From contig NZ_LMOB01000001.1 of NCBI RefSeq assembly GCF_001423185.1, positions 2,738,016 to 2,802,015 on the forward strand: a stretch of 64,000 nucleotides of DNA, given 5' to 3'. Positions 53,498 through 61,011 of this stretch are shown in pieces. Below the pieces are notes generated by a model that had not been told where the DNA came from, did not search any database, and saw nothing but the letters and a program-made list of their open reading frames with translations. The position numbers and the translations under genes were made by a program. This DNA comes from Plantibacter sp. Leaf314. GTDB lineage: Bacteria; Actinomycetota; Actinomycetes; Actinomycetales; Microbacteriaceae. Every line of letters begins with the position of its first letter. The first letter of the stretch is position 1.

Positions 53498-54975
53498 GCT
53501 GAAGCTCCTTCGGTGGCGTATGCGGTGTCGTCGGCCGCGTGGGCGGTCGCGGTCTCGGTGTCGAACAGGGACGGCGCGGTGTCGTCGGCGGCACTCGGCC
53601 GCCCCGCGTAGGCGCCGCGGTACCGGTGGGCGGGGTGCCACTCGGGGATCACTGGCGAGCCGGTGCCATTGAGGCGCCCACGGAGGGTGCCCTCCGGGTA
53701 CTCATCCCACACCCGGCCGCGGCGGCGGAGTTCCGGCACGAGGAGGTCGACGACGGCCTCGAACGTGCCCGGCGTGATGACGTAGGCGAGGTTGAACCCG
53801 TCGGTGCCGGCCACGTCGATCCAGCGTTCGATCTCGTCGGCGACCGTCGCCGCGCTGCCGACGAACACCGGGCCGATCCCGCCGATGCCGATGTAGTGGG
53901 CGATGTCGCGCGGCGTCCACTCGCGGTCCGGGTCGGCGAGCGTGAAGATCGCGAGCGCGGACCGGGCGGCGTCGGTGTCGACGTACTTGAGCGGTTTGTC
54001 CGGGTCGAAGGAGGAGAGGTCGAGGCCGGACCAGCCGCCGTAGAGGGTGAGTGCGCCGTCGAGTGAGACGTACTGCTGGTACTCCTCGTACTTCGCCTGC
54101 GCCTCCTCGTCGGTCTCGGCGACGATCGCGGTGGCGAGCGTGAGGATCTTGACGCTGTCGCGAGGGCGCCCGAGGGCTTCGGCGCGGTCGCGGATGTCGT
54201 CGGTCGTCTTGCGGGTCAGCTCGGGGACGAGTCCGTTGATGAAGACGGCCTCGCCGTGGGTCGCGGCGAACTGGCGGCCGCGGGCGGAGGCGCCGGCCTG
54301 GAAGATGACGGGCGTGCGCTGCGGTGACGGCTCCGAGAGGTGGATGCCGGGCACCTGGAAGTGCTCGCCGTGGTGGTCGATGGGGTGGACCTTCGTCGGG
54401 TCGGTGTAGACGCCGTTCTCGCGGTCGATGACGACGGCGCCGTCCTCCCACGACCCCTCCCACAGCTTGTAGGTGACGTCGAGGAACTCCTCGCCGATGC
54501 CATAGCGGTCGTCGTGCCCGATCTGCTGGGTCAGTCCGAGGTTGCGGGCCGCCGAGTCGAGGTAGGAGGTGACGACGTTCCAGCCGATGCGCCCCTTCGT
54601 GAAGTGGTCGAGCGTCGAGAACCGGCGGGCGAGCGCGTAGGGCAGTTCGTAGGTGGACGCGACGGTGACGCCGAAGCCGAGGTGCTCGGTCGCCTTCGCC
54701 ATGGCGGACACCTGGATGACCGGGTCGCCGACGGGGAGCTGGGCGGAGTCGATGAGCGCGGGTGCCGAGGAGTGCCGGTAGACGTCGTAGATGCCCACGA
54801 CGTCGGCGATGAACAGGGCGTCGAAGGTGCCGCGCTCGAGGAGCTTGGCGAGGTCGATCCAGTAATCGATGTCGTTGTACCGGTGGGCTTCGTTGGCCGG
54901 GTGCTTCCACAGGCCGGGAGCCTGATGGGTGACGCAGCTCATGTCGAACGCGTTGAGGATGATGCGCTTGCTCAC
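53494..54975 (-). CDS. luciferase-like (LLM) flavin monooxygenase, second copy
   Basis: A 493-aa NtaA/SnaA/DszA-type monooxygenase: FIADVVGIYDVY, TEHLGFGVTVASTYE, TLDHFTKGRIGWNVVTSYL, LWEGSWEDGAVV, SPQRTPVIFQAGAS. About 40 extra C-terminal residues rich in Ala, Asp and Thr follow the usual end near AYAGRP. GTG start 54975. Cotranscribed with the SfnB-like gene, suggesting that one enzyme oxidises a sulfone and the other cleaves the product. Confidence 0.88.
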   Translation of the reverse strand: MSKRIILNAFDMSCVTHQAPGLWKHPANEAHRYNDIDYWIDLAKLLERGTFDALFIADVVGIYDVYRHSSAPALIDSAQLPVGDPVIQVSAMAKATEHLGFGVTVASTYELPYALARRFSTLDHFTKGRIGWNVVTSYLDSAARNLGLTQQIGHDDRYGIGEEFLDVTYKLWEGSWEDGAVVIDRENGVYTDPTKVHPIDHHGEHFQVPGIHLSEPSPQRTPVIFQAGASARGRQFAATHGEAVFINGLVPELTRKTTDDIRDRAEALGRPRDSVKILTLATAIVAETDEEAQAKYEEYQQYVSLDGALTLYGGWSGLDLSSFDPDKPLKYVDTDAARSALAIFTLADPDREWTPRDIAHYIGIGGIGPVFVGSAATVADEIERWIDVAGTDGFNLAYVITPGTFEAVVDLLVPELRRRGRVWDEYPEGTLRGRLNGTGSPVIPEWHPAHRYRGAYAGRPSAADDTAPSLFDTETATAHAADDTAYATEGASA

Positions 54976-55137
54976 AGGGATACCACCGGGTCGTCTCGTC
55001 GAGGCTGGGGCCGGCGGCCGGTCACGGCGCCGTCCAGCACGACGGTACTCGCGGGCTCCGAAGCTCGCGAGGGCCCCGAAACAGAGCGTCACATGGTGCG
55101 TCGGAACCGCCCCGACGCCCGGCTGCTTCTCAGCATT

Positions 55138-55161
55138 ACTTTACCTTACGTAAGCTAAAGT
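55138..55161. promoter_or_regulatory. TetR operator palindrome covering a leaderless promoter
   Basis: ACTTTA...TTACGTAA...TAAAGT, a 24-bp palindrome with one mismatched pair, 7 bases before the TetR start. The final TAAAGT (55156-55161) doubles as a -10 box 7 nt from the ATG, so the regulator should repress itself and the SMR genes behind it. Confidence 0.65.
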
Positions 55162-55168
55162 AACTCGC

Positions 55169-55705
55169 ATGAGACCCAGTGCACGGAACGAGATCCTCGA
55201 CGCGGCCGTCCGCGTCGTCGACGCCTCAGGCGAGGCGAACATCACCTACGAAGCGGTCGCCCAGGAGGTCGGCCTGACGAAGGCCGGGCTGCGGTATCAC
55301 TTCCCCTCGCGCGACGCGATGATGATCGCGGTCATCGAGCACGTCGTCGGCCGCTGGCAGCGTGAGCTCGTCGAGGAACTGGGTGGGCCGCTCGAGGAGT
55401 CCACCCTCGAGGAGCGGGTGCGGGCCTTCGTCACCTTCGCCGGTGACGGTGGCGCGAGCCAGGGCGAGTTCGTCGTGTTCGCGGAGGCGGTCCGCCGCCC
55501 CGAGCTCGCGGCTCCCTGGCTCGAATACCTGCGCACCTGGTTCGGCTTCGGCGAGGACGCCGACGCCACCACCCTGCTCCTCGTCTGGCTGGCCGCGAAC
55601 GGCCTCTGGATCGCCGAGGCGACCGGCATCATCGACGTCGGACGCGAGCAGCGCGCCGAGCTCGTCGCACGGCTGCTCGCGCTCGCCGGAGGTGGTTCCC
55701 GATGA
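55169..55705 (+). CDS. TetR family regulator of SMR efflux genes
   Basis: A 178-aa repressor. Residues 1-50 form the TetR helix-turn-helix (ITYEAVAQEVGLTKAGLRYHFPSRDAM); the rest is the ligand-binding helical domain of the group often linked to SMR pumps. Its stop overlaps the first SMR start (ATGA), so regulator and pump share one transcript under the palindrome at 55138. Confidence 0.92.
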   Translation: MRPSARNEILDAAVRVVDASGEANITYEAVAQEVGLTKAGLRYHFPSRDAMMIAVIEHVVGRWQRELVEELGGPLEESTLEERVRAFVTFAGDGGASQGEFVVFAEAVRRPELAAPWLEYLRTWFGFGEDADATTLLLVWLAANGLWIAEATGIIDVGREQRAELVARLLALAGGGSR

Positions 55706-56064
55706 GGAAGTGGCTCATCCTCTCCGCAGCCATCCTGCTGGAGGTCACGGCGACGCTCTCGCTCCGTGGCGCGATCGAGGATCCACGGTGGGTGATCCTC
55801 GCGGTGGTCGGCTACTCGGGTTCCTTCGTCGCGCTGTCCCTGCTGCTCCGGATGGGCGTGCCGATCGGTGTCGTGTACGGCATCTGGGCGGCCGCCGGCG
55901 TCGCGCTCACCGCGGTGCTCGCCTCCGTCGTGTTCGGTGAGCAGTTCACCCTCCCGATCGGGATCGGCATCGCGATCGTGATCGCCGGGGTCGTGCTCGT
56001 CGAGACCGGCCACGGGCCCGACGGGGCGAAACCCGCCGCATCGACCGAGGAGGTCGGCGCATGA
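55702..56064 (+). CDS. SMR multidrug efflux subunit A
   Basis: A 120-aa small multidrug resistance protein with four transmembrane helices. The essential Glu is E14 (AILLEVTATLSL), and YGIWAAAGVALTAV is the helix-3 signature. A 16-residue hydrophilic C-terminal tail is extra. The EVTATLSL context points to the Qac-type rather than the guanidinium exporter type. Probably forms a heterodimer with the next gene. Confidence 0.92.
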   Translation: MRKWLILSAAILLEVTATLSLRGAIEDPRWVILAVVGYSGSFVALSLLLRMGVPIGVVYGIWAAAGVALTAVLASVVFGEQFTLPIGIGIAIVIAGVVLVETGHGPDGAKPAASTEEVGA

Positions 56065-56387
56065 TCTGGTTGCTCCTGGCCGGTGCCATCGTCACCGAGG
56101 TCACCGCGACGCTCTCCCTCCGCGCCTCCGAGGGCTTGCGGAAGAAGCGCTGGATCGCGCCCGTCGTCGTCTCCTACCTCGCGGCCTTCGGGCTCCTCAC
56201 GATCGCCCTCGCGAACGGGATGCCCGTCGGGATCGCCTACGGCATCTGGGCCGCCTGCGGTGTCGCGCTCACGGCGATCGGTGCGCGCGTGCTGTTCAAG
56301 GAAAAACTCACCCCGCGCATGATCGTCGGCATCGGCTTGATCGCCGTCGGCGTGCTCGTGATCGAACTCGGCTCGCAGGCGCACTGA
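56061..56387 (+). CDS. SMR multidrug efflux subunit B
   Basis: A 108-aa SMR protein, four helices, E13 in AIVTEVTATLSL and YGIWAACGVALTAI. Overlaps subunit A by 4 bases; paired SMR genes of this kind (EbrAB, YkkCD) form heterodimers with opposite insertion, here consistent with different charge in the loops. Confidence 0.92.
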   Translation: MIWLLLAGAIVTEVTATLSLRASEGLRKKRWIAPVVVSYLAAFGLLTIALANGMPVGIAYGIWAACGVALTAIGARVLFKEKLTPRMIVGIGLIAVGVLVIELGSQAH

Positions 56388-56433
56388 CCCGCACCGCTCG
56401 TCACCACACCCCCTCCCACCCGAACGGAGTCCC

Positions 56434-57045
56434 ATGTTCACCATCGCCCCCGCCTCGCCCGCCGACCTGGAGGACGCCGCGGCCGTGCTCGCGGCCGCCT
56501 TCCGAGAGGACACGGTCACCTCGACGCTCGTCTCCGGTGCTGACCGTGGCCGCCGGCTCGCCCTCCTGTTCGAAGCGATGCTGCGTTCGAGTGCGGCGTC
56601 GAGCAGTCGCGTCGACCTGGCCCGACGTGACACGGACGGCGTCGTCCTCGGTGTCGCCGTCTGGGAGACGCCGGACGCACGTCACTCCCTGCTCGACCAG
56701 GCGCGGCAGTTGCCGATGTTCGTCCGTGCACTCGGCCTGCGCGGACTTCCCCGAGCCATGCGCCTGCAGCGGACGCTCGCACAGCACCGCCCGGCCGAAC
56801 CGCACTGGTACCTCGCACAGATCGGTGTGGGCGACGGCGCTCGCGGAGCCGGTGTCGGGGGTGCGCTGCTCGAATCGCGGCTGCGTGCCATCGACGCCGA
56901 TGCGCTCCCCGCGTACCTGGAGTCGTCGAACGAGCGCAACCGCGCCCTGTATCGGCGGAGCGGGTTCCGGAGTATCGCGTCGATCGCGGGCATCCCGGGC
57001 GTGGTGCCGGCCGCGATGTGGCGGGACGTCGTGCGGCCTGCCTGA
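56434..57045 (+). CDS. GNAT family N-acetyltransferase
   Basis: A 203-aa acetyl-CoA-dependent acetyltransferase. The core IGVGDGARGAGVGGALLESRL (acetyl-CoA binding) lies near residue 130, and LESSNERNRALYRRSGFR is the C-terminal motif. Ribosome site CGGAG 6-7 bases before the ATG. Substrate unknown; possible last member of the TetR-SMR transcript. Confidence 0.87.
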   Translation: MFTIAPASPADLEDAAAVLAAAFREDTVTSTLVSGADRGRRLALLFEAMLRSSAASSSRVDLARRDTDGVVLGVAVWETPDARHSLLDQARQLPMFVRALGLRGLPRAMRLQRTLAQHRPAEPHWYLAQIGVGDGARGAGVGGALLESRLRAIDADALPAYLESSNERNRALYRRSGFRSIASIAGIPGVVPAAMWRDVVRPA

Positions 57046-57152
57046 GCGCGGTCGGGCGGGGTGGGGACCGCTCCCCATTGAGTCGGTGGCCGGTCTGCGC
57101 CATCCTCGTCGTGGGTGGAACAGCCCGCAACCGACAGCCTTGGGGGGCTCCT

Positions 57153-57668
57153 GTGGACAGCAACACGCTCGCGATCATCGCCATGCTCGTCCTGCTCGCC
57201 ATCGTCGGGTTGGGGGTGTTGAAGGGGCTCGGGCGTCGGAAGATCCGCGAGGCCGGCGAGAGCAAGCAGGCCAGAATCCCCGCGACCCTGCAGGAGTTCG
57301 GCCGCTCCGTCATCCTCGGCACCGACGCTGCGAGGGCCGTCGCACTCGTCGAGGGCCTGCCGAAGAGCCGGTTGAAGTCGCTGCGTCCGGGGGTGTGGGG
57401 ACTGAACCAGATCTCGAAGGAGGACGCCGTCATCGAGGTGTGGCCGGCGGGCTCCGGATCCGAGGTGCTCGTCACCTCGCTCGAGGAGAACTTCGGGTTC
57501 CCGCAGGGCCTCGACGGGTGGCAGAAGTTCGCCGCTCAGCTGGAGGCGGCCGCCACGGCGCAGGGTGTCTCCGTCCAGCGTGGTGCGCGTGCCTTCCGCT
57601 ACCAGCCGGCGCCCGCCAACAGCCTCGACCGCGCGCACTGGGTGCTCGAGAAGGTCGTCGCGCGGTAG
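57153..57668 (+). CDS. membrane-anchored protein of unknown function
   Basis: A 171-aa protein starting at a GTG behind a GGGGGG ribosome site: a transmembrane helix at about 5-25, then a small soluble domain of about 140 residues (VILGTDAARAVALVEGL, GVWGLNQISKEDAVIEVW). No family recognised. Longer upstream frames overlap the GNAT gene and are less likely. Confidence 0.65.
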   Translation: MDSNTLAIIAMLVLLAIVGLGVLKGLGRRKIREAGESKQARIPATLQEFGRSVILGTDAARAVALVEGLPKSRLKSLRPGVWGLNQISKEDAVIEVWPAGSGSEVLVTSLEENFGFPQGLDGWQKFAAQLEAAATAQGVSVQRGARAFRYQPAPANSLDRAHWVLEKVVAR

Positions 57669-57673
57669 CCTCC

Positions 57674-57793
57674 GGTCGCTGAGCCTGACCCCGGTCCCCG
57701 AGCCTGTCGAAGGGCGGTCCGGTGCCCCTCCGGTCCCTGAGCTTGTCGAAGGGCGGAGTCTTCTGGTCCCGGTCCCTGAGCCTGTCGAAGGGC
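57674..57793 (+). repeat. array of dispersed repeats with regular spacing
   Basis: A fragment at 57674 (GGTCGCTGAGCCTG), then three full copies at 57693-57715, 57732-57754 and 57771-57793. The copies start exactly 39 bases apart, so 23-bp repeats alternate with 16-bp unrelated spacers. They fill the gap between two convergent genes. Confidence 0.9.
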
Positions 57794-57806
57794 TTGTTCG
57801 GGCTTG

Positions 57807-59492
57807 CTACAGGTTCCCGAGGTACGCCAGGCGCTCGCCGCCGAGCTCGATCGCGAGCGCCCGCTGCCGCTTCACGCGCCGCCATCGCACGATGAACAGG
57901 ACCGTGCCGACGGCCGCGAGCACGACGCTGACGCCGAGCATGATCGGTCCGGTGGCCCCGAGCTCCTCCGGGTCGACGGACAGCAGCGCGCCCGCGAGGA
58001 TCCCGACCCCGCCGAGGCAGGTGCCGGCGTACGCTCCGGCCGCGAACAGGCGTGACGCGGGGATCGGTCCGAGGAAGTGCTGCAGGAGGACGGGTGGGAG
58101 GCCTCTGCGGCGTTGTTCCGGTCCGCGGCTGTCGAGCCAGTCGAGGGAGAAGCGCTGGGCGATGCTGATCTCGCGGGCGCGAGCGATACCGCCGACGATC
58201 CACGCGACGAACGCGAGCAGCGCCGACCCGACCACCGCGACCGCGACGAAGGCGTTGGCGTCGCTCGGCAGGCGGTCGAGGACGCCTTCGGCGATGGCCG
58301 CCCCGAAGATCGCGAGCAGGGCGACACCGGCGAGGCCGAAGAGGATCCGGTCGCAGATCTTCCGGAGGGTGCGCGCGCCGATCGTCGCCGGGATGGGCTG
58401 GAGGTGGACGACGTCGTCATCGTCGGCGAGCCACGACCGCATCCGGCCCCGGTCCTGCGGTGGGACCCACGACGGGAGCTCGCGCTCGTCGTCCGGGTCG
58501 ACGCGTTCCGCGTCCCGGTTGCCGAGCGATCCGTTCCGGTCGCCGAGCTTGTCGAGGTGCACCTGGTCGACGACCTGTTCCGCGGCCAGTCGGGCGGGGT
58601 CGTCCGGTCGTCGGAACCGGTCGTCGTCGCTGGTGTCGTCCTCGGCCTCCAGCGGGTCGGACTCGTCTTCGACGACCGACCCGTATTGCGGTGCGGGTGG
58701 GACGAACGGGGTCGGGTCCGAGTCCGGGGCGTCGGGCGTCGCCGGCGGTGCATCCGCGGCACGGTGCGTGGGGTCGGGCGCCGTGCCCTGCGCGATCCGC
58801 GTCGCTTCCTCCCGGACACTCCGGCCGAGCGGCCCGGCGGCCTGCACCACGGCGTCCAGCAGCTTCACGTCGCCCGAAGCCTCCGCTGCCGTGATGCAGT
58901 CGGCGATGAACCCGCGTCGACCGATCGTGACGTTCGAGCCCTTCCCGGCGAGTGAGCGGGAGATGCGTTCTCGGCCGACGTCGAGCGGATCCTGGCCGGT
59001 GTCGTCGGGGATGCCGCTGCCGGCGATGAGTGCGACGAGTGGCACGAGGTCGGAGGTGGGGAGGCTGCGGAGCCAACCGCCGTTCATGATGATGCGTGCC
59101 CGCGCGCCGGTGTCGGTCGTGATGCGGAGACTGAGGACCGGGGTGGTCGCGGCGGGACTGCGGGTGAGGAGTTCGCCGCTTACGATCGACCGGAGCGGGA
59201 CCGCCTGGCCGCCGAGGAGCGCGGTGCCGCGGACGGCGTCGACGCCGACCGGGCGGAAGGCGCTCGCGAGGTGGAGCAGGCAGATGCCGGCGGTGATGAG
59301 GAAGAAGACCGGAATGGTGACGAGTGCCGTGGGTGCGATGTCGAAGATGCTGTCGACGACGCTCCCGGTGATCCAGCCGAGGACGGCGGCGAGGATGCCG
59401 GACAGGACCAGGATGAGGACGAGGTTCGACCGGACCGGAGGACGGCCGATCATCGTGTAGCCGTCGACGGTCGGTCCTGATGCTGCGTGCAC
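57807..59492 (-). CDS. large membrane protein of unknown function
   Basis: A 561-aa protein. Two N-terminal transmembrane helices (about 20-42, 50-72), a soluble region with a poorly conserved GLY/ARG domain, a long Asp/Glu/Pro-rich linker (about 260-340), and four C-terminal helices (residues 390-540) next to a basic tail. GTG start with a GGAGGAGA site. Part of the linker is encoded by a degenerate copy of the dispersed repeat (58517-58560). No function recognised. Confidence 0.7.
   Translation of the reverse strand: MHAASGPTVDGYTMIGRPPVRSNLVLILVLSGILAAVLGWITGSVVDSIFDIAPTALVTIPVFFLITAGICLLHLASAFRPVGVDAVRGTALLGGQAVPLRSIVSGELLTRSPAATTPVLSLRITTDTGARARIIMNGGWLRSLPTSDLVPLVALIAGSGIPDDTGQDPLDVGRERISRSLAGKGSNVTIGRRGFIADCITAAEASGDVKLLDAVVQAAGPLGRSVREEATRIAQGTAPDPTHRAADAPPATPDAPDSDPTPFVPPAPQYGSVVEDESDPLEAEDDTSDDDRFRRPDDPARLAAEQVVDQVHLDKLGDRNGSLGNRDAERVDPDDERELPSWVPPQDRGRMRSWLADDDDVVHLQPIPATIGARTLRKICDRILFGLAGVALLAIFGAAIAEGVLDRLPSDANAFVAVAVVGSALLAFVAWIVGGIARAREISIAQRFSLDWLDSRGPEQRRRGLPPVLLQHFLGPIPASRLFAAGAYAGTCLGGVGILAGALLSVDPEELGATGPIMLGVSVVLAAVGTVLFIVRWRRVKRQRALAIELGGERLAYLGNL
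58517..58560 (+). repeat. degenerate dispersed repeat inside a coding sequence
   Basis: Two units 21 bases apart: GGTTGCCGAGCGATCC, then GGTCGCCGAGCTTGTCGAGG plus TGC, the second differing from the core at four positions. On the coding strand it is part of the acidic linker. Confidence 0.55.
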
Positions 59493-59581
59493 GTGTCTCC
59501 TCCAGCGGGTGGTCGCATCGACTGTTCCATGTCGGTGTCGTTCCTGTCGAGCGCGACGCCCGGGCCCCTGAAGTTGTCTCC

Positions 59582-59690
59582 GGTCCCTGAGCTTGTCCCC
59601 GGTCCCTGAGCCTGTCGAAGGGCCACCCGCCTCCAACCGTGAGCCGGACGCCGCACCCGATCACTCCGGTCCCTGAGCCTGTCGAAGGGC
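59582..59690 (+). repeat. cluster of dispersed repeats
   Basis: Fragment at 59582 (GGTCCCTGAGCTTGTC), full copies at 59601-59623 and 59668-59690. The first two are 19 bases apart. Confidence 0.85.
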
Positions 59691-59726
59691 AGCCCACCCC
59701 AGCTCCCTGCCCCCGCCGAGGCTCGA

Positions 59727-59756
59727 TTGGCGTCTGGAGCCTCCGTGTTGTAGGCT
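59727..59756 (+). promoter_or_regulatory. tRNA-Arg promoter
   Basis: TTGGCG (59727-59732) and TAGGCT (59751-59756) with an 18-nt spacer; transcription would begin about 40 bases before the tRNA. Confidence 0.55.
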
Positions 59757-59802
59757 CTACTTCGGCCTGCCGAGCCGAAGTTCTCTTCTCTCAGCAAGCA
59801 AT

Positions 59803-59875
59803 GCGCCCGTAGCTCAACGGATAGAGCATCTGACTACGGATCAGAAGGTTGGGGGTTCGAATCCCTTCGGGCGCA
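59803..59875 (+). tRNA. tRNA-Arg (anticodon ACG)
   Basis: 73-nt tRNA: acceptor stem GCGCCCG/CGGGCGC, discriminator A, anticodon loop CTACGGA (ACG), T-arm GGGGGTTCGAATCCC. ACG is expected to be edited to ICG. CCA is not encoded. Confidence 0.96.
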
Positions 59876-59883
59876 CAGTACGG

Positions 59884-59914
59884 AAAGCGGTCCACTTCGG
59901 TGGGCCGCTTTTTT
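59884..59914 (+). terminator. intrinsic terminator of tRNA-Arg
   Basis: Stem AAAGCGGTCCAC / GTGGGCCGCTTT with a TTCG loop and a run of six T, the clearest Rho-independent terminator in the window. Confidence 0.9.
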
Positions 59915-60018
59915 CGTGCCGCGTGACAGCAGGACATCTGCGCGAGAACCGGACGGAATCACGCGAAGCGTCCTGCTCTCGTGCGTTCGTCCTGTTCTCG
60001 TGCTGTGGGCGGGTGCGG

Positions 60019-60801
60019 CTACGCGCCGCAGGTGCCCAGCGTGCTGGTCAGCTCCTGGCGATCGGCGTCGTCGAGCGTGAGGTCGTAGGCCATCAGCACG
60101 AGCACGAACCTGGCCGCATACTCGCAGTGCGAGGCGGCGGCCGGCGGCATCCAGTCGCCGGGACCGGAGTCCGACTTCGACGAGTTCGTGGCACCGTCGA
60201 CGGCCTGCAGGTTGATCGGATCGTTCGCGAACTGCTCCCGCTGCTCCGGCGTCCACGCGTTCCCGCCATGCCGCCAGCCCCACGCCAACGGCACGACGTG
60301 GTCGATCTGCACCAGCTGGCTCGACCGCTCGCCACGCTGGAAATCGATCGTCGTCCCCGTGTAGAGGTCGTGCAGCACACCCGTGAGGACGACACAGTCG
60401 CGGGTGCCCGGCTTGAAGGTGACCCCGACGAGGTCGCGCGCGAGGACGTCGTTTCGGGTGTCGCAGCCGTTGCGATCGACGTCGGCCCAGCGCTGACCGA
60501 ACAGCTCCCGGTCGTAACCGGTCGCCACCCGGGAGGCGGTGTCGACGTCGGCGAGCGCGTCCTCGACCGCCGACCCCGAGACGACCAGCTGCCCGGATGC
60601 GTCGACGACCGCGAACCCGGCCGCCTCGAGGGAGGCACGGGCGCTCGGGCTGACCGGCGCGGGGACCGGCGCCGCGGACGACAACGACGGCGATGGCGAC
60701 AGGACACCGCCGAACACCGTCCCGCCGCCGAGCTGCGTGGCGACGAGGACCACGACGGCCGCCAGCAGGGCGACGAGCAACGCCACAGGAGTCTTCTTCA
60801 T
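60019..60801 (-). CDS. secreted HNH-type nuclease (DUF1524/GmrSD C-terminal-like)
   Basis: A 260-aa exported protein. A signal peptide or anchor helix (residues 4-24) is followed by a Pro/Ser-rich linker, then an HNH domain of the DUF1524 type: QIDHVVPLAW (catalytic Asp-His), NDPINLQAV and NSSKSDSGPGDWMPP. Likely a secreted DNase. Cys pairs in NGCDT, RDCVV, SHCEYA and LGTCGA fit an extracellular, disulfide-bonded protein. GGAGAA ribosome site precedes the ATG. Confidence 0.86.
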   Translation of the reverse strand: MKKTPVALLVALLAAVVVLVATQLGGGTVFGGVLSPSPSLSSAAPVPAPVSPSARASLEAAGFAVVDASGQLVVSGSAVEDALADVDTASRVATGYDRELFGQRWADVDRNGCDTRNDVLARDLVGVTFKPGTRDCVVLTGVLHDLYTGTTIDFQRGERSSQLVQIDHVVPLAWGWRHGGNAWTPEQREQFANDPINLQAVDGATNSSKSDSGPGDWMPPAAASHCEYAARFVLVLMAYDLTLDDADRQELTSTLGTCGA

Positions 60802-60868
60802 GCTGGGTGTTCTCCTCGGGGTTGCGCCTTCTCAGCGTAGAGGTGGGTGCTGACATGGATAGGTGGGC

Positions 60869-60922
60869 GCCCTTCGACAGGCTCAGGGACCGGGGTCGCG
60901 CCCTTCGACAAGCTCAGGGACC
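60869..60922 (-). repeat. two dispersed repeats between divergent genes
   Basis: Reverse-orientation copies at 60869-60891 and 60900-60922, 31 bases apart, between the HNH gene and the dehydrogenase. Confidence 0.85.
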
Positions 60923-61011
60923 ACGGGGCCTGCCGCTGCGGACGAGAGCGGGATAGGGTCATGCAGACACAGGGTGCCCCACACCGGGCGCCCGCGATCA
61001 AGGAGGATCAC

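Larger units (their letters stand above)
59493..59802. other. repeat-filled intergenic region upstream of tRNA-Arg
   Basis: 310 bases holding three or more dispersed repeats (59582-59690) and the tRNA-Arg promoter. No gene seen. Confidence 0.7.

Noticed and set aside
57674..57793. CRISPR-like array
   Set aside because: Three 23-bp repeats with 16-bp spacers look CRISPR-like, but spacers are too short, no cas gene is present and the same repeat is scattered over the window.
59803..60100. genomic island attachment site at tRNA-Arg
   Set aside because: No integrase and no direct repeat of the tRNA 3' end is visible in the window; codon and GC style do not change across it.
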